A DNA stretch of 64,000 nt from Siderastrea siderea (taxonomy: Eukaryota; Cnidaria; Anthozoa; Scleractinia; Rhizangiidae): the NCBI GenBank assembly GCA_964030785.1, contig OZ034975.1:37781069-37845068 (forward strand), read 5' to 3'. Below, piece by piece: positions 12,244 to 20,752 of this stretch. Numbering within the stretch: the first letter of the stretch is position 1; every line of letters begins with the position of its first letter. Below the pieces are notes generated by a model. That model worked only from the letters and a program-made list of their open reading frames with translations, had not been told where the DNA came from and did not search any database. Position numbers and translations under genes: made by a program.

Positions 12244-12516
12244 CTACATTGGTGTATTCCTGTCTTCTCCTCCAGCACCATCCTCGTCTTTGTTTGCACC
12301 TTGCGGCTGCAACTCGGTACCTTGATTGCTATCGCTTTTAGGTAAGGTAGCCTCCCCCTTCAAAAACTGAGTGATGTCTGCATATTGCGTGTTTTCATAC
12401 GGTTCTGGCCTCTTGATTGGAGGCAGAGGTTGGGGTGAAGTGGACACTGTTGGCATGGGACGTGGCACATTTATATCCTCCAAGTCCGCATAAATCATAT
12501 CCCCAGGCTTGGGTTT
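12244..12516 (-). CDS. Receptor tail 1, terminal coding exon
   Basis: Acceptor gatttacAG before AAACCCAAGCCT, phase 0; ends ACACCAATGTAG. 90 codons. Motifs in order: MIYADL (Yxx-L, near-ITIM with Met at -2), PLPPIKRP (class II SH3 ligand, PxxPxK), PYENT (YxN, the Grb2 SH2 preference) and TQYADI (ITSM pattern TxYxxI). The YADL-to-YADI distance is 36 residues, too long for an ITAM and more like the ITIM-ITSM arrangement of inhibitory or switch receptors. Its paralogue is at 3074-3334. Signalling polarity (inhibitory or activating) cannot be read from sequence. Confidence 0.88.
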   Translation of the reverse strand, partial: KPKPGDMIYADLEDINVPRPMPTVSTSPQPLPPIKRPEPYENTQYADITQFLKGEATLPKSDSNQGTELQPQGANKDEDGAGGEDRNTPM

Positions 12517-12581
12517 CTGTAAATCAAAATACCTTTTAAATCACTTCGTCGTACGTAGGGGTGAGAAAATTTAGTGAGTAA

Positions 12582-13665
12582 GGCCCGGGTCAAACGTCGA
12601 AATTAACATGCGACGAACTAAATTGGGCCAGTTACGTAAGTTTATGTTAAGTTCCCCGTTTGACTTAGTTAAGTTCGTCCGACTGTATTTGGATCGACCA
12701 ACACATTCTATCCGTCTGCTTCAGACGCCTCGATATTGAAACATTTGAGACTGAGCATGCGTATTCATTGTGTTTTTGGCGCAATCCAACAACAAAATAT
12801 GTTTGCATCATATGCAAAATTCCTTTTGTAATAAATGCGCGACTTTCGAAGACAATGAAGAAACTCCAGGATGGGTGGCGGGAAGAACGTAGGAGTCGCG
12901 CGGGCTAGTCACTCTTTTAAACACTAAAAAGAGAATCAAGTTTTAATACTGCAGTTAAAACTATTGGCTTAAACCGTGAGTCTTAATACAGAGGTATTTT
13001 TGTAAAGGTTATGACTATAGCAGATCTTAGAAAGACCTACTGGAAGCTAAAAAGAAAAATGTGGGTAGCCACGCATTTTTCAGAGATAAGTGAGCAACCA
13101 TAATTCTAAGAAAAGCTTTAAAATACAAAGAATGTATGCGTGATTACCCCCAGTTTTCTCTTTGGATTCTGATACAACTTGCTAAGATCTGCTTTTTCCA
13201 CGTAGTTATAAACCGCACAAAAATGCCTTTGTACTAGTAGGTAAATTCCTTAAGAAACCCGAATATCTCGGACCAGACACAAGATGTGAAGAACGTATGC
13301 GCAGTAACAAAAGGGCGCACCGTCCTTAAAAGGCTAAAACACGCGCGTGACAGTCGTACAAGCTCGTCGCTATTTTTAACAACAAAGTCGCAACATGAGC
13401 ATTCGTCGGTTTTGTAAAAAGATGAGCACTTTCTGCAGTACATAACGTCTTCTTCTCGGGTTACGAAGCGTTTTCACCGCCAAACATCGCTTCCGCACGT
13501 CTCGCGCCATTTCGATTTTTTTTAAAATCCCACTGACCAAAAGATTCGTTTTTCCTCTGTATTTAGTTCGATATTTGACCCAACGGTCGAACTAAATAGC
13601 AATTTGGGTCGACTCAAATTGCAATTTAGTTCGTCGCACGTAAAGTTCGACGTTTGACCCGGGCC
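12582..13665. mobile_element. TAA-flanked DNA element, PIF/Harbinger-like ends (1084 bp)
   Basis: Ends are inverted repeats starting GGCCCGGGTCAAACGTCGAA and matching the complement at the right for about 45 bp with few mismatches. Both ends are flanked by TAA. A 3-bp TWA-type target duplication with G-rich ends is typical of PIF/Harbinger, so I infer that superfamily. No DDE transposase is visible. A 69-codon minus-strand frame at 13234-13443 begins with a CxxC-rich stretch (CRKC..CSCC) and may be cargo or chance. The element lies in the intron between the two tail 1 exons. Confidence 0.75.
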
Positions 13666-14293
13666 TAACAGCACAAATCACCGTTCACGTCACATTCTTA
13701 GATGATAAATTAAAAAACAGGGTGCATGTATTTAAACTGCAGAAAATATAAAAATTCAAAAAGTACAATTTTTACTAACACACATATCTTCGTAAAAATT
13801 GCGAATTCAAAGTTCTATATTTCCTCGAGTTTAAGTGAGGACTCTACGAAACTTTATAGTTGTACGCTAAATCTAGCATCGCAAATCTATTACTGAACCT
13901 AGTTTTATGTTTTACGCAGTGTTTGAAAGTCAGGCTAACCGCGAACTGTGCTATTGCACTCTGTTCTGTGATCCTGTTTTTACCAGTTCCTTTCTGTGGT
14001 GATGTTCATTTTTCTGTATAAGGGATATTCTCCTTTTGAGTAGATGAAATTCTAATGTCTAAGAGTTGTCAAGCAGTACTTTCATTTAGCCCTGGGACAT
14101 TAAAGTTTTGATTCTGTAGATGAATGCTATAGTGCCACCATCACATGGGAAATACTGAGAAGTATTTTCCTGAGGTACCCCTTATAAGGCTGAACACGAG
14201 TTATTCAAAGTTGTTGAAATTTTACAGCATTACCATTCCCCGTTATATGAGGGTTGCTGAGGGTAGTTTTCTGTGGGCTATTCATAAAGCTGC

Positions 14294-14570
14294 TAGCCTG
14301 AGAAAACAGCTGACATTTCACGAGGTTGCCACTTGAGCCCTCGCAAAACGACGTCTGAGTAACGAGCGCAGAAATTCCTTACTAATGACGTGCACTACCC
14401 AGATCTTGGTAGTAATTCTGATTGGTTGAAATTTTCTTTCTAGCAATCAAGCAATCAAGATCTGGGTAGTGCACGTCATCAGTATGGAATTTCTGCGCTC
14501 GTTACTCAGACGTCGTTTTGCGAAGGCTCAAGTGGCGACCTCGTGAAACCTCGGCTGTTTTCCCAGGCTA
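14294..14570. mobile_element. MITE with 9-bp target-site duplication (277 bp)
   Basis: Begins TAGCCTGAGAAAACAGC and ends GCTGTTTTCCCAGGCTA; arms pair over about 110 bp each (inner block ACGACGTCTGAGTAACGAGC). Both flanks carry the perfect 9-bp direct repeat TAAAGCTGC (14285-14293 and 14571-14579). A 9-bp duplication suggests a Mutator-like source; no coding capacity. Confidence 0.9.
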
Positions 14571-15040
14571 TAAAGCTGCCCAAGGTGGTTTTCACATTTG
14601 AGTCTCTAAATCACAAACTAACGAGCCTTCAAATGAAAGCTGATGATAAGCAACCATTTCGGCACTGATACTGTGCTTTTGTGACCACAGAAATGGAGGC
14701 CGTAATTCTGTTTGCTATTTGACGAAGATGAAATTTGTTCTTCATTTGCTAGGTGTCATTCGGGCCGTAATGATCGGGCTCAACTCAGCAAAAACACATT
14801 TGCGGAGACTAGGAACAGTCCCTCTTTTTTGCCAAGAAACACTCAAGCTAGAAAATGTGCGTGTGCGGGAGAAAGTTGCCGCGAAACTCATGAACATGCG
14901 AAGATGCCCGCGAACACTCTGTATTTCTGCGTGGCTACCAACTTCAGGACATGCTTGTTTTGTTCTCCTCAACTACTCCTGAGACAAGAAGGGCAAATTA
15001 TAGTGTAGGATGGATGACGACGTCCTACCGATTGGCATAC

Positions 15041-15320
15041 CTTCTTAGTTTTCTTTGACCTGTCGACTTCAGCATAAGTATAGTCTAGTTTCTCCTGCTC
15101 CTTCTTCTTGTTTTTCTTCTTAGACTTGTCGACTTCTGCATAAGTCGGAGAGGTGGCTGCTTCCTGCTGGTGTGCTGCAGCGTCAGATCCATCTGCGGCT
15201 GCCCTCTGCTGTAGTGCAACAGTCTCAGTTCCGTTAGATCGCGGTCCTGTACCTGCATACCCGTGATTGACTCGCGAATAAGCATTATCCTCAGCACCTA
15301 ACTGGCCTTCTTGTCTGGAA
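15041..15320 (-). CDS. Receptor tail 1, juxtamembrane/tyrosine exon
   Basis: Acceptor ggatttttcAG and donor ACTAAGAAG|GTATGC; 280 nt, phase 2 to phase 0. It joins the transmembrane exon through donor GTAAGC at 16920 to give a continuous frame (..DAKSDSRQEGQLG..). Tyrosine sites are AYSRV, PTYAEV and YTYAEV; the last two sit in a repeated TYAEVD(K/R)SKK module separated by a lysine-rich, Glu-containing linker. The two YAEV tyrosines are 22 residues apart, outside ITAM spacing. The middle is Ala/Gln rich. The sister exon is at 4755-5088. Confidence 0.88.
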
Positions 15321-16920
15321 CTGAAAAATCCAACCATTAGACGCTTGTTACACCAAGCAACGTGCAATGTGTGTTGCTACTTTCGGCTGGAAACAAGTTG
15401 CACGAGATACACTGACCAGTTAAAACATTACAAGACATGAATGGAATTGAAACCGCGGAAATGTACTTGAGACCTTGACCCAGGTTACCGAACACGACGC
15501 ATCACTTCTACCCATTGTCAGACAAAAACAATCGTTAATTTAAACTTCTTCGTGCAACGTTTTTACATCCAAGATATTCTGGCTCAAAGTAATGCAAAGT
15601 TGTGAAACAGAATCACTGAATCCAGCCTTTTACCGAAAATCTCAATACTTCCTCCGGTCAATACAAGTAACACAGAGCTTACTTACATTCCCACACAAAT
15701 TACGACAGAGCGTAAATGATTACTTAGATTTCCGTGATAACGATGTACTTGGACACCTATAATTTAATGCAAAACCAGGAAGGAGGCGAGCGGTAACGAG
15801 CACTAGCGTCTCGTGAAGGATGTTATATCCCACCATACATTTAGTAAAAACAAAATTAAAATGCACAAGACTAAAAGGTTACATTGTCAAATGTGAAGAA
15901 ATTAACGTAGGTGGCATATATACAGCAATAACATGATGACATGAAGTCGTCGAGACGTCATGTAACGTTTTCATCGTTAATTTTTCTTTTAAATTGTTCA
16001 TCGAAATCGATCCTTACTCAAGCAATCGCAAAACTTATCAGTCTACACACTGTCACTGTGGTAACCAGAGCTATAAAAGGCTATAACAAGTATATTGAGG
16101 GCTCGATTATGCTTTAGTACAACATGCTATGACAAGGTTTGGTAAATGACACTGCGGATCATTTAAAATACCCAATCGTTTTACTTAAATATTCTTCAGA
16201 ATTTTGGCCCTAAAACAATGAATTTCAACGCGGCAATTATATAATTTCTTACGTGGAATGCGAAAGCAATTTCTTTTGAGTATCATAGTGAGATTTTTTA
16301 GCATCAAGCACAAGCGTTATAGTGAAAAAAGTGAACATAATGTGAACACAAATTGTGAACACAAATTTTTTACCCTGAGAAAGTATCACTTCTCAGTTGT
16401 AACTCATGAAACATTTCCAGGCTTCGTCATTTTAATAGTTTGTAATCTATAGTTTGAGGTTGAAACAGTACTCACAAAGCTTGTTGTTCCTCACTTTCAG
16501 AATGGTGAACTTCATGTTGAAAAGGTACATTTACATAAAAATTAAGGACGAGAAAAACAACACGTTAGAAGACAGCAGTAACATATAACCAGTAATTAGG
16601 CAATGTACGGTTTCACGTTTTTGAAAAAATTGACGTGTAAAACCAGTAAGAACAATCAACAATATGTGTAGTCTGTGCCCAGACATCCCCTGATTTGTTC
16701 CCTTGCTAAACAGGGTAAAAGAAGAAAACAAAAGAACTCTGCGTGCAGGCTTCAAATGTCAAGCCTTGATGCCATAAGACATAGATTAGAGGCTTCAGTT
16801 CAGCTTGTGGACTAGCCACCTTTGCCACATACAGAAGGCTGACTAGCCATAATACAAGATGTTCCAAACACTAGAGAGAGTAATTTATTAGGACACCCGA
16901 CGCCTTTATGGTCTGCTTAC
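15321..16920. other. Intron between TM exon and tail 1
   Basis: About 1.6 kb of AT-rich sequence with no recognised exon or element. Small frames at 16258 and 16531 show no domain. Confidence 0.55.
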
Positions 16921-17047
16921 TCACTTTTAGCGTCCTTTCTTCTGCACTTTCTCTTCTTATGCACACACCAAGTCACAACAGCAACGATGATAGCAAAAAC
17001 CACAACTCCTCCGATTACAGCGCCAATAACTACCCATGGAGGACCAT
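16921..17047 (-). CDS. Receptor transmembrane exon
   Basis: Acceptor aattcattttcAG; 127 nt, entering in phase 1 and leaving in phase 2. Codes for NGPPW, then a 22-24-residue hydrophobic span (VVIGAVIGGVVVFAIIVAVV), then TWCVHKKRKCRRKDAK. The cluster of Lys/Arg after the hydrophobic run is a classic stop-transfer signal placing the C-terminus in the cytoplasm. GxxxG-like small residues (GAVIGG) could support helix packing. Two GT donors are possible; only the one at 16920 (GTAAGC) keeps frame with both tail exons, the other (GTGAGT at 16924) would lead to an early stop. No charged residue lies within the membrane span, so obligatory pairing with an adaptor is not indicated. Confidence 0.93.
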
Positions 17048-17385
17048 CTGAAAATGAATTATAAAATGGGTGAGGTTAGTCAGGCTAGAAGTCTGACAGC
17101 AGGGCTTGTTTGCCCCAGTCCAGTTTCGAGTTCACCAAGACCATTGAATAATAACAATAACACTAAAGACGCATTTTTACAGGGTTAGTCTCAATCTGAA
17201 GTAAACAGTAGACCAATACCCGCACTAAACTGCCGAATTCTAAAGTAAAACAATACAGAGAAATGAATAGTTGATCTTCTCACTGACATAAAGTTAAGAG
17301 AAGTTGACTGAAGTTAAGAGAAGCTTAGTGACAAAACAAGTGAACCACCGTTGAATATCAAGAAATGTAAAAACGGCACACTCAC

Positions 17386-17630
17386 TTGACGGAGCTGGAG
17401 TTGTCGTTGCCTTCTCCTCTGTTGTGACAGATGTAGTAGACGTAGTAGACACAACTGTAGGTGACACAGGAGGAGTGATTCCGGGATCCACTTCTAAAAT
17501 TTGCAAAGAGCTTACTGCGTATGGACCAATGGTTCCTCTTTCCACAGCACTTCTCAATTCAGAAATCCCTTCATCCACGGTGACAGGAATTTTAAAGTGC
17601 AGCGCAAAAAAGACAATTACACAGCCATTC
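17386..17630 (-). CDS. SEA domain C-terminal part and Thr/Ser/Pro stalk
   Basis: Acceptor gatcacAG and donor CCGTCAA|GTGAGT; phase 2 to phase 1. The first half continues the SEA fold: GNGCVIVFFALHF matches the central beta-strand with the autoproteolysis site (family consensus G|SVVV), then a helix (ISELRSAVERG) and a last strand (SSLQILEVDP). The second half (TPPVSPTVVSTTSTTSV..) is a mucin-like stalk likely to be O-glycosylated. Where SEA domains self-cleave, the catalytic Ser follows Gly; here the aligned residue is Cys. Confidence 0.8.
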
Positions 17631-17714
17631 CTGTGATCGTAAATCACAAAACGTTAGGCAACTTAATTGGCATGAAATTCACACAGAAAAAGCCAAAGAC
17701 AGTATGCTACTGAC

Positions 17715-17773
17715 CCGAATTTCCGTGGTTCTATGCCATTATAGTAAATGTTATTCTCATACTCTTTGTCAAT
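17715..17773 (-). CDS. SEA domain middle exon (59 nt)
   Basis: Acceptor ctttcAG and donor AAATTCGG|GTCAGT; phase 0 to phase 2, 19 codons plus 2 nt. Encodes IDKEYENNIYYNGIEPRKFG, corresponding to the second helix and loop before the SEA cleavage strand. It is too short to find alone; it is supported by the matching phases of both neighbours. Confidence 0.75.
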
Positions 17774-18193
17774 CTGAAAGGGAAATGTATAGCAAAGTAT
17801 ATTAAGGTGCTTCAATTTAACAGCATCCTTTTACTGGAGAAACAATTTAAAGTTTCATTTTGCAATGTGCAAAATTATCAACGCTACAGGAAAGCACTGT
17901 TCAGGGGAATCAAGTTTCAACAAACAAACTAAAGGATTCTATTCCAAACTGCAAAGCCACAGCCACCTTGAACAGCATTAACAAAAGAGCACCACAGGAC
18001 AGCATTACCCAGTGTCTTTCATTTTTAATGGTCACACTGCAGGATTTCGTTCACAGACTGGACAAGAATTGCAATTGTTAGAACACCATGACATAATTCC
18101 AAGGATAGTTGATCCTTAGTATGAAGGGTTTAACCAAAAACAAAGATCACGTAGACAACGTAGGCTGTTAATATTTCCATTGCATAGGAAAAT

Positions 18194-18213
18194 GGGGGGG
18201 GGGGGGGGGGGGG
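18194..18213. repeat. Poly-G tract (20 G)
   Basis: Uninterrupted run of 20 G in the SEA-domain intron, a likely sequencing and replication hot spot and a potential G-quadruplex former on the plus strand. Confidence 0.95.
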
Positions 18214-18500
18214 AGGGTAACTAGCTCTGGACTATGCGATAGTATGCCTCATGTCCAAACAGATTCTTTTAGAGGACTAGCTTTTTTATGTGTCTAATGC
18301 AAAACAAGCGCTACCTGTTGACAAAGTCTCACAGACATGTGAATAGTTCATCAACATAACAGGCATTACAGCTTCCATGTGAGAACTTGAATACAACAAA
18401 CAACCGGGAACAAAACAATCACACGCTTTCGTTGACTTTTGTGTGCTCTCAAGCTGACTCTCGTCAGCCCTCGTTTAATTTGCCCCGCCTTTACAGTAAT

Positions 18501-19738
18501 ACCGTACAGCACTAAATCTTGCCGTGCGGGAGTTTAATTTTGCGAATGGGCGATTTTTTGTGTTTGCAGGAACTAATTTGTGCTATTGTGGAAGACTGGT
18601 TTTTCTGCTGGGATAAAATTTTGCGATTTTCAGAAAGTCGCCTTTAATTGGAATAACAACATTTTGCAGGTACAGTACAGGTGAAACAACCTGCAGATGT
18701 AAAACACATTTATCAGTTAATCAACGGAAAACTGTAAAGCTTTTAGAAGCAGAATACTTGTAGTAGTGCATCGCCTGCACATTTTTTTTTCTGGATGTCT
18801 TGTTTCTAATTTCATTTTGTTTCTGAACAAAAGACACGTTTGAGAAAATGGGCACCACCACGATTTTACATGACATGTAAAAGTTAATTGATGTCTGTAT
18901 AGTTTGTATGTAACTTCGACAGGGGAGTAAATTTTTTGTGGAGAAAAATTTTTGCGGTAACTTATTTTTTGTTGCATGAACTTTTTTGCGGATCGTGAAA
19001 AAAGCGCAAAAACCGCAAAAATAAGAACCCGCAAAGGAGCCACACGGTAATAGAGGTTGATCTGTAGGAAAATAACGTTGTCACGAATCTGCTCTCATTG
19101 AGACTTTTTGAACGGCATAACCTTTCAAGATGGTTTTGTGGGCTAGAAAATATGTCTGGAAAAGGCGTGCCAACTTCTGGAGTATACCGTGTGGCACTAA
19201 TTTTTGCGGGTTCTAATTTTTGCGATTTTTGCGGTTTTTTCGCGAGCCGCAAAAATTAGTTCCCGCAAAATGAAGTTCCCGCACAAATTTACTCCAGTTT
19301 TAAGTAAACGTCTTCGTTTACTTAAAACGTCTCTTTCGTCCTGCAGAAGCAAAACGACGAAATTACAAACAAAACATTCAGAAATAAAACGATGAAATTG
19401 CAGTCGGCCCTACACGATAAGTATTTACGGTTGCTGCTAACTAAAACGTCTTACTGGAATTAAAGAACCGTCTGAAGATACTCGGCCTGAGGATGAAGAC
19501 GAAAACAGGTCTGAAGGAGAAAATGCCATAGAGTGACATTGATTAATCTGTTTTACATTCGCACGTTGTTTTATCTGTATTTCGATTGATTGAATGCGAC
19601 TTCCAGGAAATCACAAAAATTAATTCTCAGCAAGAGAAAACCAGTCTTTTCCAATCGCAAAAATTAGTTCCCGCAAAACACAAAAAATCGCCCAACCGCA
19701 AAAATAAACTCCAGCAAAAATTGAGTGCTACACGGTTA
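18501..19738. mobile_element. Foldback element with nested relative (about 1.24 kb)
   Basis: Left end ACCGTACAGCACTAAATC and right end (complement) ACCGTGTAGCACTCAATT; the arms pair for more than 140 bp with repeated TTTTTGCGGGA-type blocks. Inside, about 18915-19300 is a second inverted repeat built from the same TTTTTGCGG motifs (GAACCCGCAAAGGAGCCACACGG against GTGTGGCACTAATTTTTGCG), suggesting one family member inserted in another. No transposase frame. Confidence 0.7.
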
Positions 19739-19841
19739 TGCTAAACATCGAAGACTGAGGTATGTTGCAGCTACATTGATCCGTGTCAATAACGTACAAC
19801 TTTCGTCGTGCAAACCAAGACAGTAATGGTCAAATACTTAC

Positions 19842-19951
19842 CCCTTTCTGAAGTGGCCTGAAAAATTGTCTTGCTTCCGTGCTATTTGGCTTTCTGTACG
19901 TCACAATATAAGTAGCGTTTGTTACTTTCATACTTCCGTGAAGTAGGTTTG
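19842..19951 (-). CDS. SEA domain N-terminal exon
   Basis: Acceptor tttctttaAG and donor CAGAAAGGG|GTAAGT; 110 nt, phase 1 to phase 0. Encodes LLHGSMKVTNATYIVTYRKP, the first SEA strand (compare family patterns with a small, alternating hydrophobic strand after a Gly), followed by the first helix (STEARQFFRPLQKG). It follows the last Ig exon in phase. The three-exon SEA reconstruction totals about 110 residues before the stalk, the usual size for the family. Confidence 0.75.
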
Positions 19952-20284
19952 CTTAAAGAAAAAAAAACAGACTTTTGAACAATGGAATGGCTCACTCAGA
20001 CTCATGCACTGAGTGCATTGCATGAGTGCAGCGCACTAGTTTCCAGCTTTTATAACATCAAACAGCTAGGAGTATTCATGTTTTAAAGTATTCTACTTTC
20101 GAGCAAATGGCAAAAACTGTCAATACGTGGCTGCCGTATTTCCGAGCTATCTCTCTAACTGTACTAATGGCAGACAAATGTTTCTTGATATCCTACTAAA
20201 TAAATTTGTGTGTGTGAAAACCATCCTTCTGACTTCATGTTACGTGACAGAAAATGAACAGAAAAATACAGAGAAATAACTTAC

Positions 20285-20524
20285 TTTTAACGTTAACTAA
20301 AACAGTGAAGGTGTCATTCTCCAGCGAATTATTCGCAATACAAGTATAGTTTCCAGTATCAAAAAGGCTAAGACGAAGGAGATGTTTGTTAGTAATTTTA
20401 TCTCCACTGGTCAAATTCCTCCAAACAATGTCTGGACTAGGCTTTCCTTCTGCTTGGCATGTAATGTTGTCATCAACCTCTGCGTCTATTGTGGCATTTT
20501 GAGGTTCTGTTATCTTTGGAGGAT
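20285..20524 (-). CDS. Ig domain 10 (membrane-proximal, I-set-like)
   Basis: Acceptor cattgttttcAG before ATCCTCCAAAG and donor GTTAAAA|GTAAGT; 240 nt, phase 1-1. Canonical I-set/C2 features: ITCQAEGKPSPDIVW (B-strand Cys and C-strand Trp) and DTGNYTCIANNS (F-strand DxGxYxC). Several N-glycosylation sequons (NAT, NIT, NLT, NYT, NNS, NDT). It differs in sequence from the repeated Ig2-Ig9 family and lacks their extra cysteines. Confidence 0.92.
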
Positions 20525-20614
20525 CTGAAAACAATGAAAAAGATATGACATAACTGCCACAGATATGCCATGTCAGATAACATAACTGATTATATCATAT
20601 CTAATATATATATC

Positions 20615-20752
20615 TTATTAGACGGTTTAGTGTGTAGTATCGTGGGATATTTTTACGAGTCGCGCCGTATTTTGGCGAGCCCGTAGGGCGAGTCAAAATA
20701 CAAGAGACGAGTAAAAATATCCCACGATACTACACACTCAACCGTCTAATAA
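20615..20752. mobile_element. Hairpin element (about 138 bp) at left end of a larger insert
   Basis: TTATTAGACGGTTTAGTGTG at the left is repeated inverted at the right, ending CCGTCTAATAA; arms of about 52 bp share GTATCGTGGGATATTTTTAC. The neighbouring 20753-21665 segment ends with another short hairpin (GAGTACAAATAAC / GTTATTTGTACTC). Confidence 0.75.

Noticed and set aside
12244..15320. Tail tyrosines as a classical ITAM
   Set aside because: YxxL/V pairs are 22 and 36 residues apart, not the 10-16 residues of an ITAM; ITIM/ITSM-like is the better description.
16921..16930. GTGAGT at 16924 as the TM exon donor
   Set aside because: It would give phase 1 and a stop soon after joining the tail 1 exon; the GTAAGC donor at 16920 keeps both tails in frame.
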